Source of the DNA: Parasitella parasitica
Taxonomy: Eukaryota; Mucoromycota; Mucoromycetes; Mucorales; Mucoraceae
NCBI GenBank assembly: GCA_025201805.1
Contig: MU619275.1
Span: forward strand, 183,308 to 233,698
Length of the DNA: 50,391 bases
Reading direction: 5' to 3'
Both the position numbers and the translations under genes were made by a program. Positions 1 through 11,535 of the stretch are shown here, one piece after another; positions within the stretch are counted from its first letter, which is position 1, and the number at the start of each line of letters is the position of its first letter. The notes under the pieces are model-generated. The model did no database searches. It was given only the letters and a program-made list of their open reading frames with translations, and was not told the DNA's origin.

Positions 1-370
1 TTATGGATACGATACGGATACGATACTGATACGATACGGATTTAGAGACACGATACGGCTATTTTTATGGGTATGATACTGATACGATACGGATTAAGAG
101 ACATGATACGGAAATTTTTATGGGTATGATACGGATACGATACTGATACGATACGGGTACGATACTGGTATGATACGGGTACGATACTGGTATGATACGG
201 GTACGATACTGGTATGATACGGGTACGATACTGGTATGATACGGGTACGATAGTGTTATGATACGGATTTAAAGACACGATACGGATACCGATACGATAC
301 TGATACGATACCGATTTAGATACATGATACGGCTATTTTTACGGATATGATACGGATTTAGAGACATGGA
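1..370. repeat. GATACG-type minisatellite
   Basis: The stretch is built almost entirely from short units of the form GATACG, GATACT and GGTAC/GGTATGATAC. From about 120 to 255 a roughly 22-bp unit (GATACGGGTACGATACTGGTAT) repeats about five times with few changes. Between the arrays sit short spacers such as GGATTTAGAGACA and GGCTATTTTTA, which also recur, so there is a higher-order repeat as well. The reading frames across it encode only low-complexity peptides and are not credible genes. Similar motifs return at about 549-560, 585-592, 2690-2716 and 3698-3714 around the neighbouring paralogous genes. Confidence 0.9.
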
Positions 371-878
371 TACGAATGAAACATAACTCCTCAGCTGTAT
401 CTTTCATTGATTTGTTAAAACCATTTTGCTAATCAAGTCTGTACCTATACGGATATCTGAATACTTTTACATGAGGGAATGTTCATGAATCTATTATATA
501 TTAGTATACCTTTTTTGTTGCCCTCACACAATGATTAAAGTGAAAAGTATCGTATCGCTAATGACATCCAAAAAAGCTATTGGCGTCACGGATACGTCAA
601 ATAAAATTGTGGTGGTAGTGTTTGGTTGGAAAGATTATAAGAGATAAATAATAAAGGTATTATTTAGAGTAGAGAAAATATTCAACTAGACCAAGTCATT
701 TCAGATGTTTGAAGAATTATACAGTACGCCATATTTATAAGAACACCGATTATCGAATGACGACGTATGGCTACGGATAGAATATTCTTTTTTTCTCAGT
801 TCCTTTCACTAAAGTATTATGGTGTTTTTGTGAGAAAGCAATGTGCGATTATACTGGTAGGTTTGTTACAGTTTAGAA
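371..878. other. Intergenic, scattered GATACG-like motifs
   Basis: AT-rich DNA between the minisatellite and the decayed gene. Isolated copies of the repeat core occur (for example GTATCGTATCG near 549-559 and CACGGATACGTC near 583-594). I see no coding potential and no RNA gene. Confidence 0.6.
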
Positions 879-1503
879 ATGTTAATATTTTCTCTCTCTT
901 ACATCCATAATAATATTTTAGAAGAAGATCAACATTGTCATGATTTTGCTGTACCAACTGAGTATTATCCTGGAATTGACTTGATTAGCAAGATCATTTT
1001 GACTGACGAACAAATCCTTGACAATATAACAGCAAGTCTTGTTAAAGCACCAAAAGGTTCATATTATATTGAGCCTTTAGAGTTTATACATAAACATGTA
1101 TTTTCTGTCCTATATGTTCCGTGTAATCTTCCAAATAATTCACCTCCCATAGTTATCAACACTATTGAGACTTTTGACGACGCAAAATTTAATCAAATCA
1201 TCCAACAATGCACCAACGTTTTCGAACTATATAATATTGCCCCTATCTGCGTGATTATTGTTGCCCAAGAACTTGATGAGAGCAACGTTGAAGTAAGCTC
1301 GTGAATCAAGAGCTCTCATTCCTAAGAGAAATACCATGTGCATTTTGGGCAAAGCAGTGTTTATTAGTTTCATCGAAGGATAGTAGGATCAACAAAAGTA
1401 AACTAAAATATCACCCTTTATTGGAAATTATCATAGCTATTACAAGCAATGACAAAGCCATATTATGTAATAATGACTTGAATGATTAAATGGTACTCTT
1501 TTT
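879..1503 (+). pseudogene. Decayed paralogue of the 1530-2660 gene
   Basis: The translation aligns along its length with the protein encoded on the opposite strand at 1530-2660. Shared blocks are PGxDLISKxxLTDxQ, EFIxK, VLYxP, PPxxI and REIPC-like/FWAKQCL. The copy is broken. The frame that runs to about 1300 stops and the homologous sequence continues in another frame from about 1301, so there is a frameshift; the only GT-AG candidate there is about 18 nt, too short for an intron. The second frame ends in TAA at 1487-1489 where the paralogue has lysine, and detectable similarity ends soon after. The three acidic/polar positions that could form the nuclease site in the paralogue (Asp, Glu, Gln) read Ser, Asn and Ile here. 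So this is a dead, truncated copy. Confidence 0.75.
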
Positions 1504-1529
1504 AACGACAGTAATAAAATATTTTTTCT

Positions 1530-2660
1530 TCATTTAAAGGATCTGTTATAGTGGCATCTTAAACTTTCCCTAGTTTTAAAATGCTTGATTATTTTTATGT
1601 CATCAAGATGCCCTTGCTCAAAGCACTTCTTCCAGCTGATTCTTCCTGATTCGATACTTTTGAATCGTTGTACAAATTGGTGCAGTTCTGCTTTATTCCT
1701 CTCGTCATTGAAATCAACAGAGTTTGTGAGCTTCCTGTTTTTGTTTAAATAGACCAAGGGAGGAGCTTCTTCAATGGGTGTTGTTCCTATAGCTTCGCAG
1801 TATTTTCTTTTTTGTCGTTGTAAGAATCCTAAAGCATCGTCCGTATAGCTTAATGCCTTTTCAATTTCTCCATTTTCGAGGCACCTTTTTATCTTGTGGA
1901 GTTGAATTTGACTACTGGTACATATGTTGCTAATTGCTTCCAACTTTTCATCTTCTTCTCCACTCAGTTGCTCAAGATTGGCGTGTGCAATCGAATACAG
2001 CAATCTCACCCATTTGTCATTTTTTCCATAATCCAATGTACTCAATGACAATGATTGTGAGCAAATGAAGTGACCTAATGCTTGCAAAGGATGTAATTCT
2101 TCATCGGTGTTGTGTTCGTTTACTTTTAATGTTGAAGATGTCAGTACTAGGCATCGTTTTGCCCAACCTATACATGGTATGTGCCTGGCGAAGAGAAAGT
2201 CGCTATTCGGTGCCGTCAGGCTCATAAATTGCGCAGTGGCACTTGCGACTCCAATTATCACTAAAATAGGGTGTTTCTTGTATTTTTCGTATATGAGTGT
2301 ACTGTAATGAATAGCGCGTACCAAGAATTTTTCATCCACTTGATTTTGAACTTCAATAAGTACAGGCGGAAATGCACTTAAAGGATCGTGAGGAGCATAA
2401 AGGACATCGCATTTGTTTTTGTTTATAAACTCTGTTGGTGTTACAGCATAGTGGTCTTCTGCCACTTCTGGTACGAGAACTTTTATAAGCATGTTGATGG
2501 TTTGAGTGTCGGTTAAAACCATTTTACTGATCAGATCAGTTCCTGGTCTGTAGTTGTATGGTAGAGCGCAATTAGTATAGTCTAAAAAGTTATATAAGAA
2601 AGTATTTACAACTCTATAGTATATTCGCTTACCATTTTCAATATTGAAATAGTCAGACAT
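1530..2660 (-). CDS. PD-(D/E)XK-like hypothetical protein (Rpn-type?)
   Basis: A single uninterrupted 376-residue frame; the ATG at 2658-2660 is the first in frame. I do not recognise it by name. The central part (about residues 80-140) has the order expected of a PD-(D/E)XK nuclease core: Asp85 in CDVLY, then a beta-strand-like LIEVQ with Glu103 and Gln105, then a helix and a second hydrophobic strand (PILVIIGV). The E-x-Q variant is typical of the Rpn/PDDEXK_2 transposase-associated families. A conserved block RHIPCIGWAKRC follows at about 165-178. The C-terminal third is charged and probably helical. A GATACG-type repeat lies about 30-60 bp upstream of the start. The nuclease assignment is inference from motif spacing; a catalytically unrelated fold is possible. 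Confidence 0.6.
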   Translation of the reverse strand: MSDYFNIENGKRIYYRVVNTFLYNFLDYTNCALPYNYRPGTDLISKMVLTDTQTINMLIKVLVPEVAEDHYAVTPTEFINKNKCDVLYAPHDPLSAFPPVLIEVQNQVDEKFLVRAIHYSTLIYEKYKKHPILVIIGVASATAQFMSLTAPNSDFLFARHIPCIGWAKRCLVLTSSTLKVNEHNTDEELHPLQALGHFICSQSLSLSTLDYGKNDKWVRLLYSIAHANLEQLSGEEDEKLEAISNICTSSQIQLHKIKRCLENGEIEKALSYTDDALGFLQRQKRKYCEAIGTTPIEEAPPLVYLNKNRKLTNSVDFNDERNKAELHQFVQRFKSIESGRISWKKCFEQGHLDDIKIIKHFKTRESLRCHYNRSFK

Positions 2661-4835
2661 TATTCCTGAAATTCAGAAAGAATAAAGAAACGTATCGTAT
2701 CCGTATCCGTATCGGTACCCTTATAAAAAAGACTGACTTTTATTTCTGGTTTCAAAAAAAAGTGTTTCCCATTAAGACTAATATATCAGCGTATATTGCG
2801 AGGGGTAAAGTTGTAAAGAATTGTTATGGAGACGTTCAAGTTAAGAAAAGAGTCAATATGTTGATTTAAAAATGTACTTTTACTTGGCATTTATCATAAT
2901 TATGTTAAACAAGAGGGCTAACTGCGATGATGATCACTTTTTTAATAGCACTTTCCCACTTTTACGTGATTTTTTCTGTCCAAGCAATTATATTTATAAG
3001 CAACATGATGCAAATTCACTTGTACGCATATTGGATGAAATTAGCATGCCTATTTTTACATGCAAGGTTGATTTACATACGCCTTATTTCTTTGCTAACT
3101 CGAATTTATTTTTTATTTTTTACGGCTAACAAATAAGACTTGCCATTTTTGATCTGATGTTGACAGATGGCAGCTGCAAATAAGACGTAAGTCCCATTAT
3201 TTACTGTAGTTTTAAACTTTTCATGTTGTTCTATTCAATTGCCTCAAGCAAAGCATGCTTGTGAAATTAATTCAGATGTGAATAAACGTTTTTCGAAGCT
3301 AAATTTTGCAATACGCATAGTGTTTGCCTTGATCGTTTGCCAACGCCTGAGAATTGTAGACGTTACAAATACAATAAAGAGTATAGTGTGGTTCCAATAA
3401 ATAGAAAATTTGATTTTATGAGGAAAAGTCAGAACAAATTATGTAGAGAAAGTTTAAATAAATAATTTCTATGCAGACATTTAGCATGTAGAATTGTTTA
3501 GTCTTTATATTTATCATATAAGAAAGCGTTTGCCTGAAAATTGATTTAGTCAAAATCATCAATTTTCCTTATAGTAACACGCTTCAAATCAACGAAGAAT
3601 ACTACCCTCAAATAAATAACTCAGAGTGTGTTAACTTTATGCACTCTGAAATATCAGATCTTGTGTTTACGCCTCGTGTCCATGGCTGTAAATTCATATC
3701 CGTATCCGTATCGTAATCATGACTGTAGTTATTATTTCGCTAGACGTTTTCATAGTGGTAGCTAAAGTCGGTTTATTATTTGATATTGACTACAGTTTGT
3801 ACTAGCCTCATACCAACATAGAAAAACTCTAGTAAAAATGACGCTCATACTTCTTATTTGTGTTTAATTTGAATAGAGTGTAGTTTTCGTGGTTAATAAA
3901 TATTTCCCTTTCCATCTACGTAAACCACACTACTTGTTAGATGTGCAAACATGTCTTTCGATTCGAGTCCATATGTTCCATCGTGATTTCTAAATTAGGG
4001 AATACATTTAGGAGGGTTTGAAGTGTATTGAAGAGCATATTGTGGCTTTCAACGGAAGATTGCTACTTTAAATGATGAAGAGTCTATGCCAGCATTTACA
4101 AGCTACATGGGACGTAATATGGGCTCAAGTAGATGAAGGCACAGTTTGTTGAAATTGTTTAAATGTCAATTTGAAATGGATGATTTATTCAGTCGCAAAG
4201 ACTTTTGAGCTCGCAAATTTTTATACAACATACCAGGTGTCAAGAAATCGTTTAAACAAACGATATTCTATCACAGGTAAGCAGTTTTTCATTTTTTTGC
4301 AAATAATGTAAATGGAGTTTCGTCTGCGAACGGATCGTTCAAATGTTGAAGAAAGACAAAAGTCTTTCTTTAAAATCAGGATTCGCTGTCTGACAAAACG
4401 TGGTTTATATTCGAGGACTGAGTGACTGAAGGTACCATGGAATAAAGTACAAATAGTTAAAGAGTCTCGTTGTGTTAAAGAAGAAGGCGTTGCCAACAAA
4501 AATTTTCACAGCTTTTATAGCAATTCAAACCAAAATGACTGTTAATCTTGGCTTTCCAATGTACGACAGACATCTACATGGATGGAAAATGCCATGATAG
4601 GGTGCATGTACACACCTGCAGCGCATGCCAGTGAGCACATTGTAAAGATCTTTACTTGCAAAGAGCAAAATCATCAGATCTGGTGAGATTGCTCAGCAGT
4701 GAATGCTTGGTTTCTGTTCAAAGCTGTTGTAGTGTTTCGAAAACAAATACAGAAAAAAAAGGGGGATTAAAAAGCGAGAGTACTTTGGCCTGCCTAGCCA
4801 AAACAGTTTACCTTTTTTATATTCTTTGTTCAAGC
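2661..4835. other. AT-rich intergenic region
   Basis: About 2.2 kb with no gene I can support. Short overlapping frames at 2872-3136 encode AT-driven Phe/Ile/Tyr-rich peptides without start context, domain or splice partners. GATACG-type motifs appear at 2690-2716 and 3698-3714 (as CGTATCCGTATC). The last few hundred bases are the upstream region of the Akr1 gene; frame-open sequence from 4656 precedes the chosen ATG at 4836. Confidence 0.5.
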
Positions 4836-7420
4836 ATGACATTAGAGGATCAAAAGGAAGACAAACAGCCGCTGCTCGATGAAAACGAAGGACAAGAGGC
4901 CTTCACAACAACTGCAAAGAGCTCCTTTCCTCCCATTTCGAAGCAGCAATCAGCACTACCACAACCACAACCACAACCACAACCCACAGCCACGATTTCT
5001 ACCGAGCAAGCAACAGCCGAGATAGCAACTGGAAACACGGAATGTAAGTTGTTTGTTTTTGGACGGCAAACCATAGCATCGCTAATGCTGCTTTTCTAGC
5101 TGCAAGTATATTCGATGCAGCTCAGAGGGGCTCTTTCCAAACTATACAATACCTACTAGATAACAAAATAGCGAGCGTTAATGACGTGGATAACCAAGGC
5201 GCTACCGCACTGCATTACGCTACTCTCGCAAACAACGATGTGTGTGTCAAATATCTGATTGATAGGGGAGCTGTTGTCGACGCACCTGCGGGCGATTTGC
5301 AGGCAACGCCTTTACATTGGGCCAGCAGACAAGGCCGTTTGGGCGCCGTCCATCGTCTGATTAAAGAAGGAGCAGATCCCTCGCTCAAAGACGGCCAAGG
5401 CTTCAACGCACTGCACTTGGCTGTACATTCATCTCATGCCATGCTAGTGCTGTATTTGCTGTATTTGGATATCGAAATTGATGTCGCGGATAATGTGGGC
5501 GGCCACACACCACTCATGTGGGCTGCTTATCAAGGACACTCACAGTCTGTCGATTTACTTCTCAAGTTTGGAGCCAGTGTCACAGCTACCGACCATTCCC
5601 AACTAACACCACTTCACTGGGCTGTCGTTCGAGGCAACAAGATGTGCATCCGCAAAATGCTGGAATATGATGCTGATGTGAATGCTCGCGACCAATCTGG
5701 GAAATCTGTCATGGATTTTATCCACGAAAAAAAGTTTGATCGCACCTGGGATAGGGCTGTATTGGAGTTTGATGTTTTGGCTGAAGGCAACGCTGCTCAA
5801 GAAGCACGAGTTGGGAAATATCCCGGATCAAACGGGAAACCACTGCCAAAGGTAAACTACCCCACATATACATGTATAAAAGAAAAGAAAAGTCTGGACG
5901 ATGGTAGCTGACATTCCCACAGCGTGCAGTAAACACGGTGGCATATTTAGCCCCGTTCTTTACGTTGGGATTAGCTTTGAAGTGTCTTGCCATGTTTCCG
6001 TGGTATGCTGGATTGCCACTGGCCATCATGACGTTTGCAGTTACACACATTGGCATTGTTAAATACCTGGTTCAAGTGCCTAGCCATGATGCTGTGTGGA
6101 AAACACCTTATTTCTCAAGCATATTCCAATCTTCTGCATTTTGGGTGGTCGTAACATGGATGTTTGTCCTTTTGCCTTGTACGTAGAATCGACCCAGGAC
6201 AATCCTAATCTCTTTTACTCACCCTTTTATTATGTGCTAGCGACTTCCCATCTCCTCTTTACTAATCTGATATTCTTAATCTCCTTTTTCATTGCCATGT
6301 TTTCGTTTTTCAAAGCGGTTTCGGCAGACCCTGGATTCATCAAAAAAGATCTATCGAGGGAAAAGCAGCATAGAGCAGTGGAGGACTTGGTGGATCAAAA
6401 TATGCTGGATGTTCGACACTTTTGTTTGACTTGCTTGGTAACGTAACATTGAACGGCTAAATAGATGTCAGGCTCATGATGCATGCAACGTATATTATAG
6501 ATCAAAAAGCCATTGAGATCCAAACACTGCAAAGTGTGCAATCGCTGCGTCGCTAAATTTGACCAGTAAGTCACTAACTTTAAACTTGTTGCGCTGCATG
6601 CACATTAAACTTCTGTCTATGATAGTCATTGCCCCTGGATCTTCAACTGTATTGGCGTTAATAACCACAGGCCCTTTTTACTTTTTTTAATCAACATGGT
6701 CATTGCCATTATAGCATTCTCTATGCTGTCCGTCAGTTGTAAGTTGACTGGTCGTGCACAAAAAAACTACCACATGATAGCTCATCGATACTTCAAAATA
6801 CAGACCTCTCTATTACTGCTCCCATTTACGATCATGGGCCTGACAGCACCTGTTTGTTGGGATCAACCATCTGTGGCTACTTTGACTATGACACTTGGAC
6901 ATTAGCATTGACCATTTGGGTGCTTTTCCAGTTGACATGGTCTATCTTTTTATTAGGCGTTCAATCATACCAAGTGGCTGTTGGTATAACTACGAATGAA
7001 AGTGCCAATGTGAACCGTTATTCCTACATGAACACTAACCAAGACATGATTACCAATTTGACTGTGGGTGGTATCGAAGGAAGCGATGGTCCCTCTGCGG
7101 GTGCTGGTGGTGCTGGTGGTGCTGGTGGTGAGCACGGCCTCCATAACGGCCATGGACATAGACATGGACATGGCGGATTCTGTCCTTGTCTTCAGTTGGT
7201 CGCAGGTGCTCGAGCTTTACACAGAGCTCGCAACAGACGCAGCAATATGAACAAAGGTGGCAACGTCTTTGATCATGGATGTTGGAATAACTGCTTGGAT
7301 TTTTGGTCTCCTGATGGAGGCGCATCAGGAAGCCTCAACTATCATGAAATTTATGATATCCATCAGATCAACTACAAACAAAAACCTCACCATCGTCATC
7401 AACAAGCATTGGATGTATAA
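4836..7420 (+). CDS. AKR1: Palmitoyltransferase Akr1 (ankyrin-DHHC)
   Basis: Seven exons: 4836-5043, 5100-5851, 5923-6178, 6241-6437, 6501-6565, 6626-6738, 6804-7420, giving 735 residues, close to the family length. It transfers palmitate from acyl-CoA to cysteines of membrane-associated proteins, in fungi at Golgi/endosome membranes. The acidic N-terminus has a Pro-Gln repeat (residues about 43-50). It is followed by IFDAAQRG and about five or six ankyrin repeats (TALHYA, TPLHWA, NALHLA, TPLMWA, TPLHWA). Several membrane segments come next, then the cysteine-rich DHHC domain: CKVCNRC, with the catalytic D492-H-H-C495 split by an intron and followed by PWIFNCIGVNNH. The two last membrane spans (WTLALTIWVLFQLTW) follow. 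The C-terminal tail carries a Gly/Ala run and a His/Gly-rich stretch. It is convergent with the gene ending at 7523. Confidence 0.93.
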
Positions 7421-7452
7421 TACTTGTAAAAATACCCATTTAAAATGTATTC

Positions 7453-7458
7453 AATAAA
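7453..7458 (+). terminator. Poly(A) signal AATAAA of Akr1
   Basis: AATAAA lies 33 bp after the Akr1 stop. Only about 100 bp separates this stop from the stop of the convergent gene, and TTTATT copies at 7471-7500 can serve the other strand, so the two 3' ends probably overlap. Confidence 0.5.
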
Positions 7459-7522
7459 ATACTGCGTAGCTTTTTATTTTTATTTTTTTTTCGTTTATTG
7501 GTCTTTATAATCTTGCTAGTCG

Positions 7523-8719
7523 TTACGTGGTTGTGTGCTGAGGTCGATAGGGTCTTTTTGGTGCTGTTAGTGTCGGGTCGTTGTTGAGGTATGCTGGTGT
7601 CGATGTTGTATTTCGGTACGTGCGATGAGATGATGTTGCTTTGGCCCATTTGCTCTCTTGGGTTCCTCCTGGCTGAAGTGCTGTTTTTCCGTCATTTCCT
7701 ACCACACCGTCATCAATCATCATGTCGTAATCTTCATCCATTATGTTGCGTTGCTGCTGCTGCTGATATCTTTGTGGCTGCTGTTGTTGATATTGCTGTA
7801 GTAGTGCCGGTGGGTAAAAGTCGTCAACCTCCATTATATAATCCTCGCCCGATGCTGATGCTGTGGGTGCTGCTGGGTGCTGTTGTTGTCTCTGGTGATT
7901 CCATTGGTTAGTAGATCTAGATAACACTTTATTCAAAGAAATGGCTGCTGAAGCCTTGCCTATACGATTTAATAAGCCCTCCATTTTGGGAACTGATTCT
8001 GCCGAGATTGAATCCACATCATGAACCATCACTTTTATGCAGAGATTCCTGTCATTTGAAAGCAATGTCACTCTTTTCTGAGTTAACTGTTGGAAATACA
8101 AGCAACAATCCAAAATACGATCATCGCCTTTGATATCTTCATTCTTAAGCATGTCTTCGCTCCACACTTCGTTCATTTTCTGCCCGCGTAACGAGATGGT
8201 CTTTTCTCGGAGACGCATTTCGATAAATCGCATCGCTTTCCTGGCGCCTGCGCTGATATCTGGGTTGCCTTGCTAAAAGCAGGTGAATTGAACGTCCATG
8301 TAGATTTCTGTGTGTATATAGACGCTATTACCTTTAATCCATCTAATTCTCGAATCACAACCCAAGGTAATAAAACCAACAAGCTCCCTGGGTTCTCTTC
8401 TGCCAAATCCAATATTGTATCCAAGTAGCCCAGCTTGGACAGTAAGAAGTTGGTATCTAAAATGCAGATTTCTTGAAATGATTCCAACACTATTTGTGTT
8501 GATTTAGTCTACACTCTTCTTTTTGTCTAGCCTTTCTATGATTATGTTACCACTCTGTTGCTCATTGGTTGTACATCTCAAGATGGCTGAGGCTTTGATG
8601 TCGTTTTTCTGGTGTGATCCAGAGTAACTCGCACGAATACTTGCAATTTGATCATTCACGTCTGCAATAAACTCTGGTCCGTCGATATCCATGAATTCCA
8701 TACCGTCGTTTCTACTCAT
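7523..8719 (-). CDS. Swt1-like PIN-domain endoribonuclease
   Basis: Three exons on the minus strand: 8719-8551, 8489-8332, 8272-7523, giving 358 residues, with introns of 61 and 59 nt. The PIN domain starts with the strand ICILDTNFLL (catalytic Asp68), then LLPWVVIRELDGLK (Glu104), ARKAMRFIEMRL, and GDDRILDCCLYF and LLSNDRNLCIKV supplying the other acidic residues. All four PIN acidic positions appear present. Order and wording of these blocks resemble Swt1, a nuclear-pore-linked RNA quality-control endonuclease, but the C-terminal helical domain of Swt1 is not evident. Instead there is a Gln-rich, low-complexity tail (about residues 255-300) and a Thr/Pro end. Another PIN-family member is possible. 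Confidence 0.75.
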
Positions 8720-10464
8720 TTTTCTCTATTGGTGTTTGTCGGATGAGGAAACAAAAAGAGGCTTTGGAAATTGTTTGAAAAGAGAACAATCTTGAAAAAG
8801 GGTGTTCTTATGGGATCTATACGACACTCACTGACTTGGTGCCATGATCATTACAATGTACCTTAATTGTTTATACTAAAGACAAGATCTCTTGCTACCG
8901 AGTTGTACTTGGATGAAGCAATGGATGGAGCGTCCAGAAGCTACTGTATTGAAATGGCAAGGTGATCGTCTATAATGGTTCAAAATCATGGTAAAATGGT
9001 ACAGTTCGCGACAGACTGGATTTTGAATTGGGTGGTGTTATAATGCACAGGGGGATGAAAAGTCTTATCTTCCAAGGTTGTCCCAAAGAAAGTCTTAAAA
9101 AATGTGGTTGAAGAACGACAGGTTGGCCAAACTTGGAGCGTCAAGGAACGCATAGATGTGAAGATATGCTCACTGGTTTTGTTTGACAAACTGAGAAAAA
9201 TCATACTTTTTCAGTTTTGTCATTAATCCAATGTGTTTACAATGAATAAAAGTCTTTGTTTTACTCTTTTCATGTTTTTTGGGGGGGGGGAGTTAGGCCC
9301 TGTTAATAAAGTTGCGGTGACAGCCAATTAACATAGTGAACAAAATGCATCTCTTGACATATGATTTGCATGTTAACGGTTAATTTTACATTTGCGATAA
9401 TGTATATTTATATAAATGGAAATATTTATGAGTTTTGGGGCCAAATCTTACATGAAAGTTTATGGATCAGACTCTGTTCCTGCTCAGGTTAGTTTGCATC
9501 AATCTCATTTAAACATGTAAACACGGCTATACTTTTTTGTCTTATCCAATATTTTTTTAGAGAAGCCTTACTTCTCGGAGAGTAAATTAACATTGGTAAG
9601 AGGTGTATGCCTCGTGGTATATTCTTGAAACACATGTATGCGATACAAGTTTGCATGATATATTTTAACATGTACGACAGCTTTTAATAATCGTGTATTA
9701 CATTGTTTTGCATGCAAGGAGTTGATGTCCCACATTACAGATAAAAAGGAAGCCTTTCTTTGTATAATATGGAAATGTATCGTAATCATTGAGGATTGAT
9801 TGGGTCTTTTACTTGCTCGAGCAGACAAATCTATTGGAAATGCAAATTAAGGTTCTCCCTCTTCCCGCATGACATTGGGATTCATGATCTCTTTAAATGC
9901 TCTGATGATTAAAAAAAAAAAAAAAAAGGCCCATTTTTAAAGCATTGTTGATTATTCCGAGGTTCTCACAGTACAAAGCTTGATATATTTGTACAGACCT
10001 GATTTTATTCGGTTGATTTAGGCTTTAAATCAGATCCAATAGGATGCAGCATTTTTTGAAATTGTTGAAGATCGATTTTGGATAAGATCCGGTCATGTGA
10101 GTAAAAGAAACGACAATGTAATATCCATTATTCATTATCACTTTTTTTTTATTTTATATGTGGATATAAAAGTTTCCGCAATGTAATACATGTACAGAAC
10201 TGTGTGGTAAGCACAGAACCCGTATATTGTACGGTGAAAATCAACTCTGTGGGAATCAAGGTATAATGTTGAATGAACGTACTGATGACAGGTTGTGTTT
10301 CATTTGAGATGCAATCATAGTATAAAAAAAAACTGTTGCTGGGCCCCGTTTCACAGGCTGCTGCTAAATTTACCTTCTAAAGATTTAGATTTATATCATC
10401 TAACTTGTCTCTCTTTTTCTTCCTCCTTCTTCCCTTTTCTCGTGGCACTAGATTCATCAGCATT
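8720..10464. other. Intergenic region
   Basis: About 1.7 kb of AT-rich DNA between divergent promoters. It contains a run of about ten G (9281-9290), an A-tract at about 9911-9927 and a pyrimidine-rich stretch (10403-10441) just before the PH-domain gene. No reading frame here has support. Confidence 0.5.
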
Positions 10465-11535
10465 ATGGTTTTTGGTAACCGTTCTCCTCAGTCACAAGTG
10501 TCATCTTCTTCGTCCTCCACAAAAGCATTGAGCAGAGGAAATCATATAAAACCGCTGGAAATTTTGACCAACGCTTTTGCATCTGTTTCCAACGCAGCGC
10601 CAATGTCCGGATCAATACCGTTCCCTTTTAATCAAGAGCAAAGCCTAGCAATAACCATGAAGAGAATAAAGACAAGTGACAGCATGTTGGACTTGAGCGA
10701 CCCTCAAACCTATCGGCCCAAGTTGCATGGTATTCATGTGGATGCGATTCTGCAGCAAGCTACATGTTCCGGATGGCTGAACAAGCATCGTGCACCTACA
10801 TTTTCGTTCATGAAAAATATCAAAAGGCGCTATGTAGTGCTTGTCGACCGTATGCTCTATGCGTTCAAGTTGGAAACACCAGATACCTACCGGGAATTCC
10901 TGGAGCTGACAAAAAATACACATGCATTTGTAACAGATCAATTTGCCGGCGAACTATTTTGCATTGAAATCAGAAAAGTGGGCCCCGACGACACCTGCAG
11001 TTGGTTCCTCCAGGCAGATGATGCTGAATCAATGAAACTCTGGCTAAATCGAATCAAGAAAACCGTCGCGTTACTCCGTGCTGGCACTAGCGATAACACT
11101 ACCATTACTGAGGAAAGCTTGGCAACAATTACAACCGAAGACGAAGAATATGCTCGTATTGCCCACAATGTAAAGAAGCAAGTCATATACAGCTCACCAG
11201 CATCCAGCCAAAGCAACGTATCTTTAAGCGACAGTAATAGCTGGCCTCATTCGCTAAGTTCATCGTTTATTACGACAAGCATAAATCCAGTACAGCCCAT
11301 CACTCATTCTAATAACATGGAAAATGAATCCATACTCTCTTTTGCATCATCCGATTACTCGTCTATTCTGGATATAAATCCTAGCTTCAACAGCTCAAGA
11401 AAATCATCTTTAAGAGTGGCTAGACCCAGTTTATCATCATCATCAACAAACTATTCTCTGCCAGCAGTGCTACCACCACAATTACCGCCGCCTAAATCTC
11501 AACCACCACCTATTCCTTCATATGCCTTTTTATAA
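10465..11535 (+). CDS. PH-domain protein
   Basis: Single-exon gene of 356 residues. I chose ATG 10465 (MVFGNR) rather than the in-frame ATG at 10405, because the intervening codons lie in a C/T-rich tract typical of fungal 5' UTRs. The N-terminal 95 residues are Ser-rich and disordered. A pleckstrin-homology domain spans about 101-203: SGWLNKHRA, a basic KNIKRRYVVLVDRMLYAF, CIEIRKV, SWFLQADDAESMKLW with the invariant Trp193, then NRIKK. The remainder is Ser/Thr/Asn-rich and ends in a Pro-rich segment that could bind SH3 domains. PH domains bind phosphoinositides or proteins at membranes; the particular role cannot be told. AATAAA is at 11572-11577. Confidence 0.85.
   Translation: MVFGNRSPQSQVSSSSSSTKALSRGNHIKPLEILTNAFASVSNAAPMSGSIPFPFNQEQSLAITMKRIKTSDSMLDLSDPQTYRPKLHGIHVDAILQQATCSGWLNKHRAPTFSFMKNIKRRYVVLVDRMLYAFKLETPDTYREFLELTKNTHAFVTDQFAGELFCIEIRKVGPDDTCSWFLQADDAESMKLWLNRIKKTVALLRAGTSDNTTITEESLATITTEDEEYARIAHNVKKQVIYSSPASSQSNVSLSDSNSWPHSLSSSFITTSINPVQPITHSNNMENESILSFASSDYSSILDINPSFNSSRKSSLRVARPSLSSSSTNYSLPAVLPPQLPPPKSQPPPIPSYAFL

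Noticed and set aside
42-278. Open frame of 78 codons in the minisatellite
   Set aside because: It is produced by the repeat itself; the peptide is a low-complexity reiteration without gene context.
2872-3136. Overlapping small frames in AT-rich DNA
   Set aside because: Composition follows AT content, no domain, no splice partners, no start context.
4221-4499. 92-codon minus-strand frame upstream of Akr1
   Set aside because: No recognisable motif and no supporting context; probably chance.
9281-9290. Poly-G run as a quadruplex or regulatory element
   Set aside because: A single homopolymer of ten G without further G-tracts nearby; no basis for a functional claim.
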